Notes: generated from the letters alone by a model not told the origin. A stretch of DNA of 49,308 nucleotides from Sphingobium sp. AS12 (GCF_019097845.1 NZ_JAHRGM010000022.1:1-49308), one strand, 5' to 3'. Counted from the first letter of the stretch, positions 33,948-41,711 are shown. A program made the numbers and translations.

Positions 33948-34142
33948 TTACGCCGATTTGACTTCGACGCTTTGCCGGTGTTCGGCGACGACGCGCGAAA
34001 CGGTGGGTTCACGGACACCGTAAGGGCAGGCCATCTCAGCACCTGACTTGCGGCCCGAAACAACGGATTCTGCGATCTCGCGGCGCAATCTGGACGGGCG
34101 TGATGCCGCCCTATTCGCCGGGGTGAAATTACGATTCCCCAA
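33948..34142 (-). pseudogene. Decayed Tn3-type resolvase, C-terminal remnant
   Basis: On the minus strand REIAESVVSGRKSGAEM and YGVREPTVSRVVAEHRQ read as the HTH end of a serine resolvase. No catalytic N-terminal domain can be found upstream. This is a fragment left by deletion between tnpR and tnpA. The surrounding 33787-34253 holds no intact gene. Confidence 0.55.
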
Positions 34143-34159
34143 AGAGCAAAAGGATGATT

Positions 34160-34258
34160 ATGGCGGGCATCAATCTCGCCAGCGATTACGTCTGGTCCAA
34201 TCGCCTCGATCTCGATGCCAACGGCCTCATGCCACTGCTTATCAAGCCGCTACCGTGA
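34160..34258 (+). pseudogene. Tn3-type transposase (tnpA) 3' remnant
   Basis: The frame GINLASDYVWSNRLDLDANG ends in a stop at 34256-34258, inside the right inverted repeat. Tn3-family transposases end with W-E-H-I-(N/G)-L-x-G-D-Y-x-W just before their inverted repeat, so both the sequence and the place fit. Only about 32 codons remain. Confidence 0.55.
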
Positions 34259-34286
34259 ATCTGTGTCCGAGTAATGCACAGGGGCC
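34254..34286 (-). repeat. Right terminal inverted repeat of transposon
   Basis: Read inward on the minus strand it begins GGCCCCTGTGCATTACTC and ends CACAGATTCACG, matching the left end at 32 of 33 positions. The stop codon of the next gene begins at the following base. Confidence 0.85.
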
Positions 34287-34784
34287 TTAACCCTGATCTC
34301 CGCGATCTGTCTCACGAGGGGGCGTGCCGGCGACGGCGCGCCCCTTTTCTATGGCCTCGAGATCGCCATGCTTCTCGCGCGCTACGCGCTCGATCTGCCT
34401 GTTGCGGACGCGCTCGATCATGGACAGGTGCGTTTGCCGCTCAAGGTCGCGGAAACCTGCTGCAAGGCGAGCTGGGTCGATCTGATCCAATCGAGCCAAG
34501 TGCTCATCCATTACCGCCTTACCCATGATCGGGGGGCCATCAAGCGGGTAGTTGTCGAGGAAACGCGCGAAGGCGCGCTCCTCAAGAACATCGACGGGAA
34601 GCGGCGCTTCGGTTCCCGTGGCAAGGTAGGTCAATCCCACTGCAACGCCGATAGCGGCCAAGCTCGACGCCTGCTCATCCAGCTTCGCGGATAGCGCCTG
34701 TTGGTTCTCCATGACCGCCTGCACACCTTCGGCCAGCGTCCCGATCTGCTCAAGCAAAGCGCCCAATAGTTCGTCGTCATTCAC
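34287..34784 (-). CDS. Hypothetical mobilisation-operon protein downstream of relaxase
   Basis: ATG 34784 overlaps the relaxase stop (ATGA). The 165 residues begin with a coiled-coil-like helix (MNDDELLGALLEQIGTLAEG), have one modestly hydrophobic stretch (LAAIGVAVGLTYLATG, about 41-56), and a charged C-terminus. The transposon end touches its stop codon, so the last residues may have been altered by the insertion. It is probably a relaxosome accessory, judged by operon position only. Confidence 0.55.
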   Translation of the reverse strand: MNDDELLGALLEQIGTLAEGVQAVMENQQALSAKLDEQASSLAAIGVAVGLTYLATGTEAPLPVDVLEERAFARFLDNYPLDGPPIMGKAVMDEHLARLDQIDPARLAAGFRDLERQTHLSMIERVRNRQIERVAREKHGDLEAIEKGRAVAGTPPRETDRGDQG

Positions 34785-36256
34785 CGGCCCGGCCCTTCCC
34801 TATCGGGATCGCGAGTGCGGTCCTGGCTGCGATCTCGATCCTTATCCTGCGCGCGATCCTTGATGGTTTTATCCATCTTGCGCTGCATAGCCTGTAGCCG
34901 CTCACGGGCGCTAGCAAGCGCACGATCGGGTGCGGCGTTGGGAGGTACGCTGTCGTTCTTCAGCTCGGCCGACTTGGCACGAATACGGTCGAATACGGTC
35001 GGTTCCCCCTCCCCTGCCCCGGCTTTGTTGTCGCTCCCTTTCAGCTCGGCAGAAACAGATTTGATCCTCCCGGTTGCCCGCTCAATCCTGTCCAGGGCGG
35101 CGGTTCGCTGTTCAGCGTCACGCTGCTGGACGCGAGCCTTAAGCCGCTCAAGCTCGCGATCGGGCGCGAAGTCCTTAGGCAGCGCATTGCCGGTACGCAG
35201 GCGCTCGATGATCTCCGCGCGGGCGTTGGCGGGCGCCGGCATAGCCTCCACAAATGCGCGAAGCGCCTTTGCTCGATCTGCCTCGGCAGAACCGCCATGA
35301 GCCTCCAATTCTGCCGCCGCACGCACATAGATTTCGCGTACCGAAACATGGTTCGCGACGGTCTTGCTCCGCTCCCTCTCGCGCTCACCAAGGCGCTGCG
35401 CGGCATCGGGCGCCTGTCCACCGATGACGGCCAATCTCCCCTTATCCGCGACTGGCTCCCCGCCACGTTCACGCATCTTTAGAACGGGCGTGGGGTCTTG
35501 CTTGGGAGGGTAGCCGCGAGCCATCCTCTTGGTGGCGTCGGCTTCAACACCACGATCCCGAAGGTTCTCCGCAAAGCGTTCACGGCACTGTTGCAGGAAC
35601 TCGCGGTTAGGGTTGAACCGGCGTCCGTCATTATCACGGCCAGCTATGATAAGGTGGACATGAGGATGCGCCTCGTCGGTATGGAGGGCCATCACCCAGC
35701 GACGATTTGAAAGGTCGGTTTCAGCAAAATCGCGCACCGCCTCACGGACCTTTTCGGGGTCAGTGCCGGGAGGCATAGAGAACACCATGGCGATAGCTGT
35801 CGCACCATTGCGGCGCGCTTCGTCCGCCGTTTCCCACTGTTGCCATTCACGCGCCAGGACCATCATATCCTGTGCGCTCATCAGTTCCTTGCCCTCGCTG
35901 GTTTCGATCCCGATAGGCTCCTGATCGGACATGCCAATGCGACCGGCGTAGGTAAACGCGCCAACGGTGCTGGCCGCGCCATGGATGCGGCTAGTGATCT
36001 TCACGACGACTTGAGGCGCGCGCTTGGCAGTTCGACCAAGCTGTTCAATGGCCCGTGCGCTTCGATCTCCACGGCTGCGCGAAGCGGCACGGGCGGTACT
36101 AGAAGCGAGTTGCCCCGGCGCGCGCATCAGACTGCCTAAGTCGCGAGAGAGAGCACGGTTTCCCCGATGGTCAACCTTGCCACGCCCAGCCCCACGCGCA
36201 CCCTGCACCCGCTCCAAATCCTCAAGGGTCTGATCGGAAAACTCAAAGCCGTTCAC
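34781..36256 (-). CDS. Relaxase / mobilisation nuclease (VirD2/MOBP-like)
   Basis: GTG 36256 overlaps the previous stop (GTGA). 491 residues. The three-histidine metal motif is HTDEAHPHVHLII (about residue 205), followed by DGRRFNPNREFLQQCRERFAENL. A tyrosine in FTYAGRIGM after VVVKITSRIHG (about residue 105) is a candidate nucleophile. The C-terminal 200 residues are charged and helical. The enzyme nicks oriT and pilots the strand through VirD4. The gene lies on the left of the nic site and is read away from it, as is usual. The exact MOB class would need a profile search. Confidence 0.88.
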   Translation of the reverse strand: MNGFEFSDQTLEDLERVQGARGAGRGKVDHRGNRALSRDLGSLMRAPGQLASSTARAASRSRGDRSARAIEQLGRTAKRAPQVVVKITSRIHGAASTVGAFTYAGRIGMSDQEPIGIETSEGKELMSAQDMMVLAREWQQWETADEARRNGATAIAMVFSMPPGTDPEKVREAVRDFAETDLSNRRWVMALHTDEAHPHVHLIIAGRDNDGRRFNPNREFLQQCRERFAENLRDRGVEADATKRMARGYPPKQDPTPVLKMRERGGEPVADKGRLAVIGGQAPDAAQRLGERERERSKTVANHVSVREIYVRAAAELEAHGGSAEADRAKALRAFVEAMPAPANARAEIIERLRTGNALPKDFAPDRELERLKARVQQRDAEQRTAALDRIERATGRIKSVSAELKGSDNKAGAGEGEPTVFDRIRAKSAELKNDSVPPNAAPDRALASARERLQAMQRKMDKTIKDRAQDKDRDRSQDRTRDPDREGPGR

Positions 36257-36840
36257 GGCTGAACCTCATCGGCGATAGGGGACGTGATGCCCCTCCCCGT
36301 CCAGTAATCAACCTCCCCTGACACGATAGCAGTAAGGGTGGCATTCGCCTCTTTGATGGTTGCCGAAAGTCGCCCCTCCATCGCGATCACATGCTGCGCA
36401 ACCTGCTCGATCAAGAGCGGACTTTCTGGACGGTTGGCAGCGTTCATCGCCTTCACGGCCTGATTGAGCGAATAGCCTATAGCGCGCACCTGGCCGACGA
36501 TCTTCATGATCGAACGATAGCTGCTAGGCGCGAGGCGCAGCTCGCCGGCCTTCGTCCAGAGTTGCCAACGCAATGTACGTTTGACCCATTGCGAACGGGT
36601 CATGCCCGCCTTGGCCGCGACCATATCAATGGCCGCCAGCTCGTCAGCGGGCAAACGAAGCGATAGCATCTTAGAGGCGCCTGCAACTGTCGGTACGTCT
36701 CGCACCTCGTCGGGACGAGCAGGCAAGGCATCGCGGATAGCACGGTTGATCCACTTGCTGCGTGTCATGCCTGCCGCCCTCGCCAGCATGTCGATGGCTT
36801 CCGCAATGTCGTCTTCAACTCGCAACGTCAGATGCGCCAT
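36253..36840 (-). CDS. MobC-like relaxosome protein with two ribbon-helix-helix units
   Basis: ATG 36840 (MAHLTLRVEDDIAEAIDML) is chosen; an upstream ATG at 36876 would run into the oriT hairpin. The product has 195 residues. It has two RHH units, LTLRVEDDIAEAID...AGMTRSKWINRAI and LSLRLPADELAAID...AGMTRSQWVKRTL, sharing AGMTRS(K/Q)W. The C-terminal helical part (VGQVRAIGYSLNQAVKAMN) resembles MobC. It should bind the oriT repeat and recruit the relaxase. It is the first gene of the three-gene mob operon. Confidence 0.8.
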   Translation of the reverse strand: MAHLTLRVEDDIAEAIDMLARAAGMTRSKWINRAIRDALPARPDEVRDVPTVAGASKMLSLRLPADELAAIDMVAAKAGMTRSQWVKRTLRWQLWTKAGELRLAPSSYRSIMKIVGQVRAIGYSLNQAVKAMNAANRPESPLLIEQVAQHVIAMEGRLSATIKEANATLTAIVSGEVDYWTGRGITSPIADEVQP

Positions 36841-36861
36841 TCTTAAGCCCCGTGCAGCGGA

Positions 36862-36909
36862 CACCATAGAGTGCATTGTGTTACAATGCTGTCGATGGTG
36901 CTATCCTGC
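36862..36909 (+). other. oriT: oriT with predicted nic site
   Basis: TATCCTGC at 36902-36909 matches the RP4-type nic consensus YATCCTG|Y; the cut is expected between 36908 and 36909 on the + strand. Upstream is a perfect 7-bp inverted repeat GCATTGT-GTT-ACAATGC (36873-36889) inside an outer pair CACCAT (36862-36867) and ATGGTG (36895-36900). The site lies just before mobC. Transfer would proceed rightward, so 37-49 kb and then 1-13 kb enter first. The rest of 36841-37308 has no gene that I can support. Confidence 0.75.
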
Positions 36910-37308
36910 GAACTTCAATCTCTATCCCTTCCTTACCACTCGCATTCCCCTCCCTCAAGCAAAACCAAAAAGACGTGGACCGGGGGGTGCACTTTTTGGC
37001 AGGCGCTATCTAACCAAAGCCGATCGGAGCGCCTGGCTGGATCGTCGCAGAGAGAAAAGGAGCGGCTTCGCCGCGCGTTTCTGGAATTTGGATTTCAAAA
37101 TTCAACGCATCGCAGACGGTCTGGACATTCTTCGCGACAAGAATAGAACAGTCCTGAAATGTCGGTTAGAGAAGGCGGACTAGATGCAAACTCGGCCTCG
37201 CATGTGTCGCCGTGATAGGCTGATAGTCTGGTGATGATGGCTGATCCCATCGACACAATCCCAGCTCAAACCACCCGATAGCTCGACCACAACGAAGGAA
37301 TCTATCTC

Positions 37309-37566
37309 ATGGCAAAGTCCCCTGCCCTTGAAAGCATCAAGCAAGAGCGCGTCAAACTTGAGGCTGCGCTGGCGGCCATTGTTCAGCGCGAAAAGGAGGC
37401 TGAGGACGCATTGCGCGATGCGGGCCGCCCTGTGCTTCTAGCGGCACTAGAACGTGTCAAAATTCCTGAACTGGATCGCTCGGACGCACGCGCCATTGCC
37501 GCCGCCATTGCGAAGCATGGTGCGGCGAAAGTGGCTGCGGCGTTGGGCGGATTGTCCGGAGACTAA
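37309..37566 (+). CDS. Small hypothetical plasmid protein (possibly DUF6437-like)
   Basis: 85 residues after a GGAATC spacer, MAKSPALESIKQERVKLEAAL then helical VQREKEAEDALRDAG and RSDARAIAAAIAKHGAAKVAAALGGL. It looks like an N-terminal coiled coil with a small C-terminal HTH-like helical unit. I recall similar short proteins on sphingomonad plasmids, but no function. It is the first gene to enter after oriT. It overlaps the convergent gene at 37563. Confidence 0.6.
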   Translation: MAKSPALESIKQERVKLEAALAAIVQREKEAEDALRDAGRPVLLAALERVKIPELDRSDARAIAAAIAKHGAAKVAAALGGLSGD

Positions 37567-37898
37567 AAGCGGCTTTCCCGGTCGCGGCGATGATACTCGC
37601 TGGCGAGGCGCGCTTGCTCGGCGGCATAGTCATAGCCCCCGGATCGGGCTTCGTGGTCCAGGTCGCCGCGACCTCCAAAGATGCTTCCGATGATGGCTAG
37701 GCCGCCATAAAGCACAATGCCCATGATAGCCGCCAAGACGGGCTGTGCCTCTCCCGCGTTCCAAGTTCCGAACAGGCAGAGGATTGCGAAAGCGATCGAC
37801 ATTGGGCCACGGAAGCGAACAGCCAGGATCAGCATCACAAGGCCGGTAACGACGATGAGGCCGGTAGGAAGGTCGGCAATGATGGTCGATGCGGTCAT
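37563..37898 (-). CDS. Small membrane protein of unknown function
   Basis: 111 residues with two or three hydrophobic segments: TGLIVVTGLVMLILAVRF, MSIAFAILCLFGTWNAG and LAAIMGIVLYGGLAIIGSIFGG. The C-terminal 35 residues are charged (YDYAAEQARLASEYHRRD). No family is recognised. Surface or entry-exclusion roles are possible for a leading-region membrane protein but unproven. Confidence 0.6.
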   Translation of the reverse strand: MTASTIIADLPTGLIVVTGLVMLILAVRFRGPMSIAFAILCLFGTWNAGEAQPVLAAIMGIVLYGGLAIIGSIFGGRGDLDHEARSGGYDYAAEQARLASEYHRRDRESRF

Positions 37899-38067
37899 GT
37901 TCTTCTCCGTCAGCCTGCGCCCTCACCACAGACGGGCGCTGCGATGACGGGGAAGGATCAGCGAGCCGAATGACACTGGCACGCGCCCCGGTCATGATCC
38001 TTCTGGTTGGTTTCTGCAACGGCTCTGCGTCACAGTCGCCTTGCTATAGGTTCACCGGAGCAGCGTA

Positions 38068-38092
38068 GCGGCCAGCACATCGCGCTGGCCGC
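38068..38092 (-). terminator. Hairpin after the stop of the 38100 gene
   Basis: GCGGCCAGC (38068-38076) pairs perfectly with GCTGGCCGC (38084-38092). It is placed eight bases beyond the stop on the minus strand. There is no clear T-run, so termination is probable rather than certain. The rest of 37899-38099 holds no gene. Confidence 0.5.
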
Positions 38093-38099
38093 CCTCGTC

Positions 38100-38456
38100 T
38101 CAGTGAAGGGGATACGGCAATAGTCGATCATCCCCGCTCGTGATCCCGATCAAGCCAAGCACGTCCCTCAGAAGGATCTCTGCGAGGTTGGGATAGATCT
38201 GCCCGAGATTTACCAGATTGTCGGCTGCTCTGATCTTCTGGCCGATCTGCACGACATGCGTTGCCGGCGTCCCGATAAGCGCGACGGCTGCAAATGCGTG
38301 AGCATCGGCGGTGGCCTGGTCAATGTCGTCACCGGCAGCGGCAGCGCGGCTCACCTCGGCATGAAAGCTCGTAACTGCGGCTCGATAATCTGCAAGCACA
38401 ACGGTCCAAGCTGCATCGCTCGCAGGCTGCGGATTCGGTAGGGTGGTGTCAGTCAT
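38100..38456 (-). CDS. Hypothetical protein
   Basis: ATG 38456 gives 118 residues, MTDTTLPNPQPASDAAWTVV followed by an alanine-rich helical region and a hydrophobic C-terminal half (LAEILLRDVLGLIGIT). There is no signal peptide and no motif I recognise. The region before it (38457-38584) contains nested short hairpins, including GCTGG-TT-CCAGC. Confidence 0.5.
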   Translation of the reverse strand: MTDTTLPNPQPASDAAWTVVLADYRAAVTSFHAEVSRAAAAGDDIDQATADAHAFAAVALIGTPATHVVQIGQKIRAADNLVNLGQIYPNLAEILLRDVLGLIGITSGDDRLLPYPLH

Positions 38457-38584
38457 GATTCGCAAAGCTCCAATTTTGCGGTTGTGATTAGGGCGGGGTC
38501 GCTGGTTCCAGCCAACGGCCTCGCCCGCCATTTTAGGGGTTGGCCCTGCCCTCCCCGTTCTCGTTGATCGTCATCGACGGCGCA

Positions 38585-38932
38585 TCACTTTGCGACCGCT
38601 CGATGAGCCTCCACAAGCTCCTCGATCACCTGTGCCAAGGGAATATCGCGCGAGTTTGCCACCTCGTATATGTATTCCATCGTGGCGGGCGAGAGCTTCA
38701 CCGAGAAGGGCATCGACCGCCCTGCCCCACGTTTCCGGCGCGGTGGTTCGCTGTTCTGATTGGCTCTCAGGCGATCTACCTCGCTCGCCGCGATCGGCAC
38801 ATTGTCGAACCCGTGACGCAGCGCGGTCTCCCTGGCGCTGTCGTCGGCCGCAGGCGTCTCCGTTGCCGTACTACGCACCGATGCCAGAGGCAGGCCCAGG
38901 TTGCGCCTCTGAGGCTTTAGCGGCTCGGTCAT
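38585..38932 (-). CDS. RHH-type partition protein (ParB/ParG-like) coupled to parA
   Basis: 115 residues overlapping the parA stop by four bases. A flexible basic N-terminus is followed by MPFSVKLSPATMEYIYEVANSRDIPLAQVIEELVEAH, a ribbon-helix-helix domain. Short RHH proteins behind a small ParA act as the centromere-binding partner in type Ib partition systems. The likely target is the repeat cluster upstream of parA. Confidence 0.75.
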   Translation of the reverse strand: MTEPLKPQRRNLGLPLASVRSTATETPAADDSARETALRHGFDNVPIAASEVDRLRANQNSEPPRRKRGAGRSMPFSVKLSPATMEYIYEVANSRDIPLAQVIEELVEAHRAVAK

Positions 38933-39603
38933 GCGGCTTTCTCCTGATCGGCTAAAATCGCGTCGGCCACTGCGTTCGCAAGCGCGGCCCCCTCGGCCCG
39001 CGCTTTGTCGGTGCCCGGTACTTCGTCGCGCGGAAGCTGATCCAATGTGGTGCAGTATGAAAACAGTGACTTGTAGGCGGTGCGTTCAACAAACTGGCCG
39101 ATGACCGGCACCCCTGCCTCTGCGAGTTGCCCAGCAAGCGCCGCAAACTCGCGAGACTGGAACCCTGTTGAAACGCGCGTCCATAGCAGCCCGTAAGGAA
39201 CACTGCGTCCGTGCTTGCTTGGGGTGTCCAGAACGACGCGCACGGTTGCGATAGCGTCCTCAACGTCCGCCGCTGATGGGTTAGCCGGGATGATGACGAA
39301 ATTGGCGTGAGCGATGGCAAACGGAACAACCATGTTCGCGCTTCCCTCCACGTCGATGATGACGATTTGCGCCTCGCTCTCCGCCGCACGGATCGTTGCA
39401 ACAATCGTTTCTGCCTTTGCGCTTACGACCGCGATCTGTGGACCAGTTTGACCCGCCTCGCCCCAGCGCATGACACGCTGGCGGGGATCGGCATCTATGA
39501 TCCTGACGGTATAGCCCTGCTCGGCATATGCACCGGCCAACGCGATTGCCGTTGTGGATTTGCCGCAACCTCCTTTCGGGGATGCCAAGGCGATGACTGC
39601 CAT
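38929..39603 (-). CDS. parA: ParA-type partition ATPase
   Basis: 224 residues. The deviant Walker A is SPKGGCGKSTTAIAL at the N-terminus, with RIIDADPRQRVMRWGE (A') and IVIIDVEGSAN (B). There is no N-terminal HTH, so it is the short type Ib form that does not repress by itself. It works with the RHH protein encoded behind it to segregate the plasmid over the nucleoid. Confidence 0.93.
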   Translation of the reverse strand: MAVIALASPKGGCGKSTTAIALAGAYAEQGYTVRIIDADPRQRVMRWGEAGQTGPQIAVVSAKAETIVATIRAAESEAQIVIIDVEGSANMVVPFAIAHANFVIIPANPSAADVEDAIATVRVVLDTPSKHGRSVPYGLLWTRVSTGFQSREFAALAGQLAEAGVPVIGQFVERTAYKSLFSYCTTLDQLPRDEVPGTDKARAEGAALANAVADAILADQEKAA

Positions 39604-39694
39604 TTGCTTTCCTTTACATTCATAGGATGCCCCGAACCTGCACGAGACAGCAAAGGCATTCTCTTACCATACCTGTCCTTGAAAGACTTGGAAA

Positions 39695-39791
39695 GCCATT
39701 TAATGCCAATGACAACCTTGCAATGCCATTTACTTGCCTGCACATTGAATTGCATGTATGTGCATGTAATTTGATTTGCATGTAATGTGAT
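39695..39791. repeat. AT-rich repeat cluster upstream of parA, putative centromere/operator
   Basis: Tandem units TGCATGTATG (39751), TGCATGTAATTTGAT (39761-39775) and TGCATGTAATGTGAT (39777-39791) follow two copies of GCCATTTA (39695 and 39725). The stretch is far richer in A+T than its surroundings. In type Ib systems the RHH partner binds such iterons to form the partition complex and to repress parA. No gene fits in 39604-39819. Confidence 0.65.
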
Positions 39792-39812
39792 GGGCGGCAC
39801 GTAGCGCCGCCC
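39792..39812 (-). terminator. Hairpin after ssb (second copy)
   Basis: GGGCGGC (39792-39798) pairs with GCCGCCC (39806-39812). It lies seven bases after the ssb stop and beside the parA repeats. It probably ends ssb transcription. Confidence 0.5.
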
Positions 39813-39819
39813 GCACACT

Positions 39820-40164
39820 TCAATCCTCGCCGCCGTCGCGATCGTCATCGGCGGGGCGGCCATTCTTCGCGATCACGGCCAAGCGATCAACAATCAGGTC
39901 AACGCCGTAAACGGTCTGGCCCTCGCGATCGTAGCGGGATTGGCGGATGCGACCAGTGATATGCACCAAATCGCCCTTGGCCATCTTGGCTGCGCGCTCG
40001 ATATTCTTGCCGAAACAGGTGACTCGGTTCCAATGGGTATCATCCTCCCAATCGTTGCCGACCTTGCGGCCGTAGTTTGCTGCAACGTCGAGCGTTGCCA
40101 CCTTTTCCTTGATCTCCGTGCTACCGATGCGACCGATGATGCGAAATTCAGCGATGTTCTGCAT
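39820..40164 (-). CDS. ssb: Single-stranded DNA-binding protein, short form (second of two)
   Basis: ATG 40164 (MQNIAEFRIIGRIG) is the start shared with the other ssb; the longer open frame upstream is leader. 114 residues: NVAANYGR-type strand, DDTHWNRVTCFGKNIERAA and KGDLVHITGRIRQSRYDREG. The tail is acidic (ADDDRDGGED) but has no final IPF-type hydrophobic tip. It resembles the first SSB strongly but not identically, so the plasmid carries two diverged copies. It is the first well-identified ssDNA-handling gene after oriT in transfer order. Confidence 0.9.
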   Translation of the reverse strand: MQNIAEFRIIGRIGSTEIKEKVATLDVAANYGRKVGNDWEDDTHWNRVTCFGKNIERAAKMAKGDLVHITGRIRQSRYDREGQTVYGVDLIVDRLAVIAKNGRPADDDRDGGED

Positions 40165-40471
40165 GTCCGTTCCTTCGTGCTGTCGTTGCTGACGCACTTT
40201 CGAGGGGAGGCCCCCTGACGCGGGCAAGCTGAAAAACGGAGGGTCCGCTTGCGGAAACCGTAGGCGCGTAGCGGTGGTTTTCTGCTTGGGGCCGAAGGTC
40301 CGATCCCGCATGAGGCAGGGGAGCCGCCCAGGTGCGTCAATCAGCAGTGACGAGCACGAGGAGACATGCTCGCTCGCACAATCATCACCGGCCTAGGTAG
40401 CTGCTCAAGGAAAGGCGATGCTTAAGGGGGGTGCGCTAAGCGAAGGGAAGGGCAGGGGGGTATTCCATGGA
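40165..40471 (-). promoter_or_regulatory. Structured non-coding leader upstream of ssb
   Basis: No gene is supported here. Hairpins include GGGG-AGG-CCCC near 40205, GCAAGC/GCTTGC around 40220-40250, and CGAGCA (40351-40356) with TGCTCG (40367-40372). It shares GCGTAGCGG with the two long leaders but is not clearly the same element. It may be a third, diverged entry-expressed promoter. Confidence 0.4.
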
Positions 40472-41053
40472 TCAAGCCTCGACTGGTTCGGCCAGTTTCT
40501 CAGCACTGAGCCGTTTATAGATGGCCTGGCGGGTGACATTCAACAGGCCCGCGACTGCCACCACGCTCATTTTGTGAGGTTCAGCCAGCAGCGTCTTGGC
40601 CTGTTTCCATTGATCCTCATTGATCGACACAGGCCGCCCCAGCTTCTTACCAGCGCGGCGCGCTGCTTGAATCCCCGCGTTGGTGCGCTCGCGGATTACA
40701 TCACGCTCAAATTGGGCAAATGCCCCAACCATATGGAAAAACAACCGGCCTGCCGGTGTCACCGTTTCGATCTGCTCCGTGAGCGATCGGAACCCGACAC
40801 CAAGGCTCCCCAGCATTTCAAGCTCGATAATGAGGCCAGGGAGAGAGCGGCCTAGACGGTCGAGCCGCCAAACCATGATTTCGTCACCAGCTCGCGCGTG
40901 ACGCAACATATCGCCGTATGCTGGCTTGAACACGGTGGAGCCGCTTACGCCCTTGTCCTCAAAGATCCGCTCGGCACCAGCGGCGCGCAGGGCGTCGATC
41001 TGCAACGCTAGGTTCTGCTCGCCAGTGCTGACGCGGGCATAGCCGATCTTCAT
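40472..41053 (-). CDS. Serine recombinase (resolvase/invertase)
   Basis: ATG 41053 gives 193 residues. The catalytic serine is in MKIGYARVSTGEQN (Ser10). FEDKGVSGS, VWRLDRLGRSL, GVGFRSLTE and GRLFFHMVGAFAQFERDVIRERT are all intact, so it should be active. The C-terminal HTH is MSVVAVAGLLNVTRQAIYKRL. It probably resolves plasmid dimers or acts on inverted or direct sites such as the repeats at 41712-41844. It follows the membrane-protein gene by four bases. Confidence 0.92.
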   Translation of the reverse strand: MKIGYARVSTGEQNLALQIDALRAAGAERIFEDKGVSGSTVFKPAYGDMLRHARAGDEIMVWRLDRLGRSLPGLIIELEMLGSLGVGFRSLTEQIETVTPAGRLFFHMVGAFAQFERDVIRERTNAGIQAARRAGKKLGRPVSINEDQWKQAKTLLAEPHKMSVVAVAGLLNVTRQAIYKRLSAEKLAEPVEA

Positions 41054-41057
41054 ACCA

Positions 41058-41663
41058 TCACGCCTTTTGATCGGTGAAACGGACCTCGTAAGGTCCGCCG
41101 AAGGGACGGCGGGACTTGGCGACGGTGAAAGCGCCATTCTCTAGCGCCTGACGCTTGTTTGCGATCCGTTCGAGCTGCTTGGCGGCCTCCGCCGCATCGC
41201 GCTTGCGTTCGAGCCAAGGCTGACACCAGAAGAGAAACCAACCATACAGCGCCGCCAACGCAATCACGAATGCCGCCAACAGCGTCAAGGCGACTAACAA
41301 TGCGTTCTCGTCGCGCGGGATGGGGTGGTGCGAGAGGTGGTAAACTATGAGCGATGCGCCGATCAAGCCGATCACCGCGAACGCCATCAAACTGCCCGAT
41401 GCTATTCCAAGGATGCGGCGAGATTCAGCCGCTTCTTTGCTCGCGCTGAAATAGCGTTCCTCGCGTGCCAAGTCGGAAGCCGCCTCATTGATCGCCACAG
41501 CCTTTTGTTCTGCCTGCCGCTCGGCGGCGCGCTCGCGGCGCAGACCGCTCTTGCGCGTGTCGCTCGCCCTCTGTTGGTCTTGGGCTATGCGTTCATGGCG
41601 CTGACGATCGCGCCAGCGACGAAGTGCCGAAACGGCGCTGGGCGGTTCCTTCGTTCGTTTCAT
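41058..41663 (-). CDS. Membrane protein with long charged N-terminus
   Basis: 201 residues. The first 90 are highly charged and likely coiled-coil (QRHERIAQDQQRASDTRKSG, ERAAERQAEQKAVAINEAAS). Two membrane helices follow (LMAFAVIGLIGASLIVYHL and LLVALTLLAAFVIALAALYGW), then a charged C-terminus. It sits upstream of the recombinase in one unit. I do not recognise it. Confidence 0.6.
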   Translation of the reverse strand: MKRTKEPPSAVSALRRWRDRQRHERIAQDQQRASDTRKSGLRRERAAERQAEQKAVAINEAASDLAREERYFSASKEAAESRRILGIASGSLMAFAVIGLIGASLIVYHLSHHPIPRDENALLVALTLLAAFVIALAALYGWFLFWCQPWLERKRDAAEAAKQLERIANKRQALENGAFTVAKSRRPFGGPYEVRFTDQKA

Positions 41664-41711
41664 GGTCTACTCCGCGTTGCCGTTATGTTCACACTAACGC
41701 GGGAGCACCAT

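Larger units (their letters stand above)
27674..34286. mobile_element. Non-autonomous Tn3-like transposon carrying cobalt/nickel and chromate resistance
   Basis: The element is bounded by 33-bp inverted ends (27674-27706 and 34254-34286) differing at one base. Outside them lie TTAGC (27669-27673) and TTAAC (34287-34291), a possible 5-bp target duplication with one change; 5 bp is the Tn3-family size. At the right end are a 3' fragment of a Tn3-type transposase that stops inside the inverted repeat, and a fragment of a resolvase. No complete transposase exists, so movement would need help in trans. Seven cargo genes lie between two direct copies of a 24-bp palindrome-like site. Confidence 0.75.

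Noticed and set aside
34048..34290. Intact + strand gene at the right transposon end
   Set aside because: Only the final 32 codons resemble a transposase end; the rest has no likeness and overlaps the resolvase remnant on the other strand.
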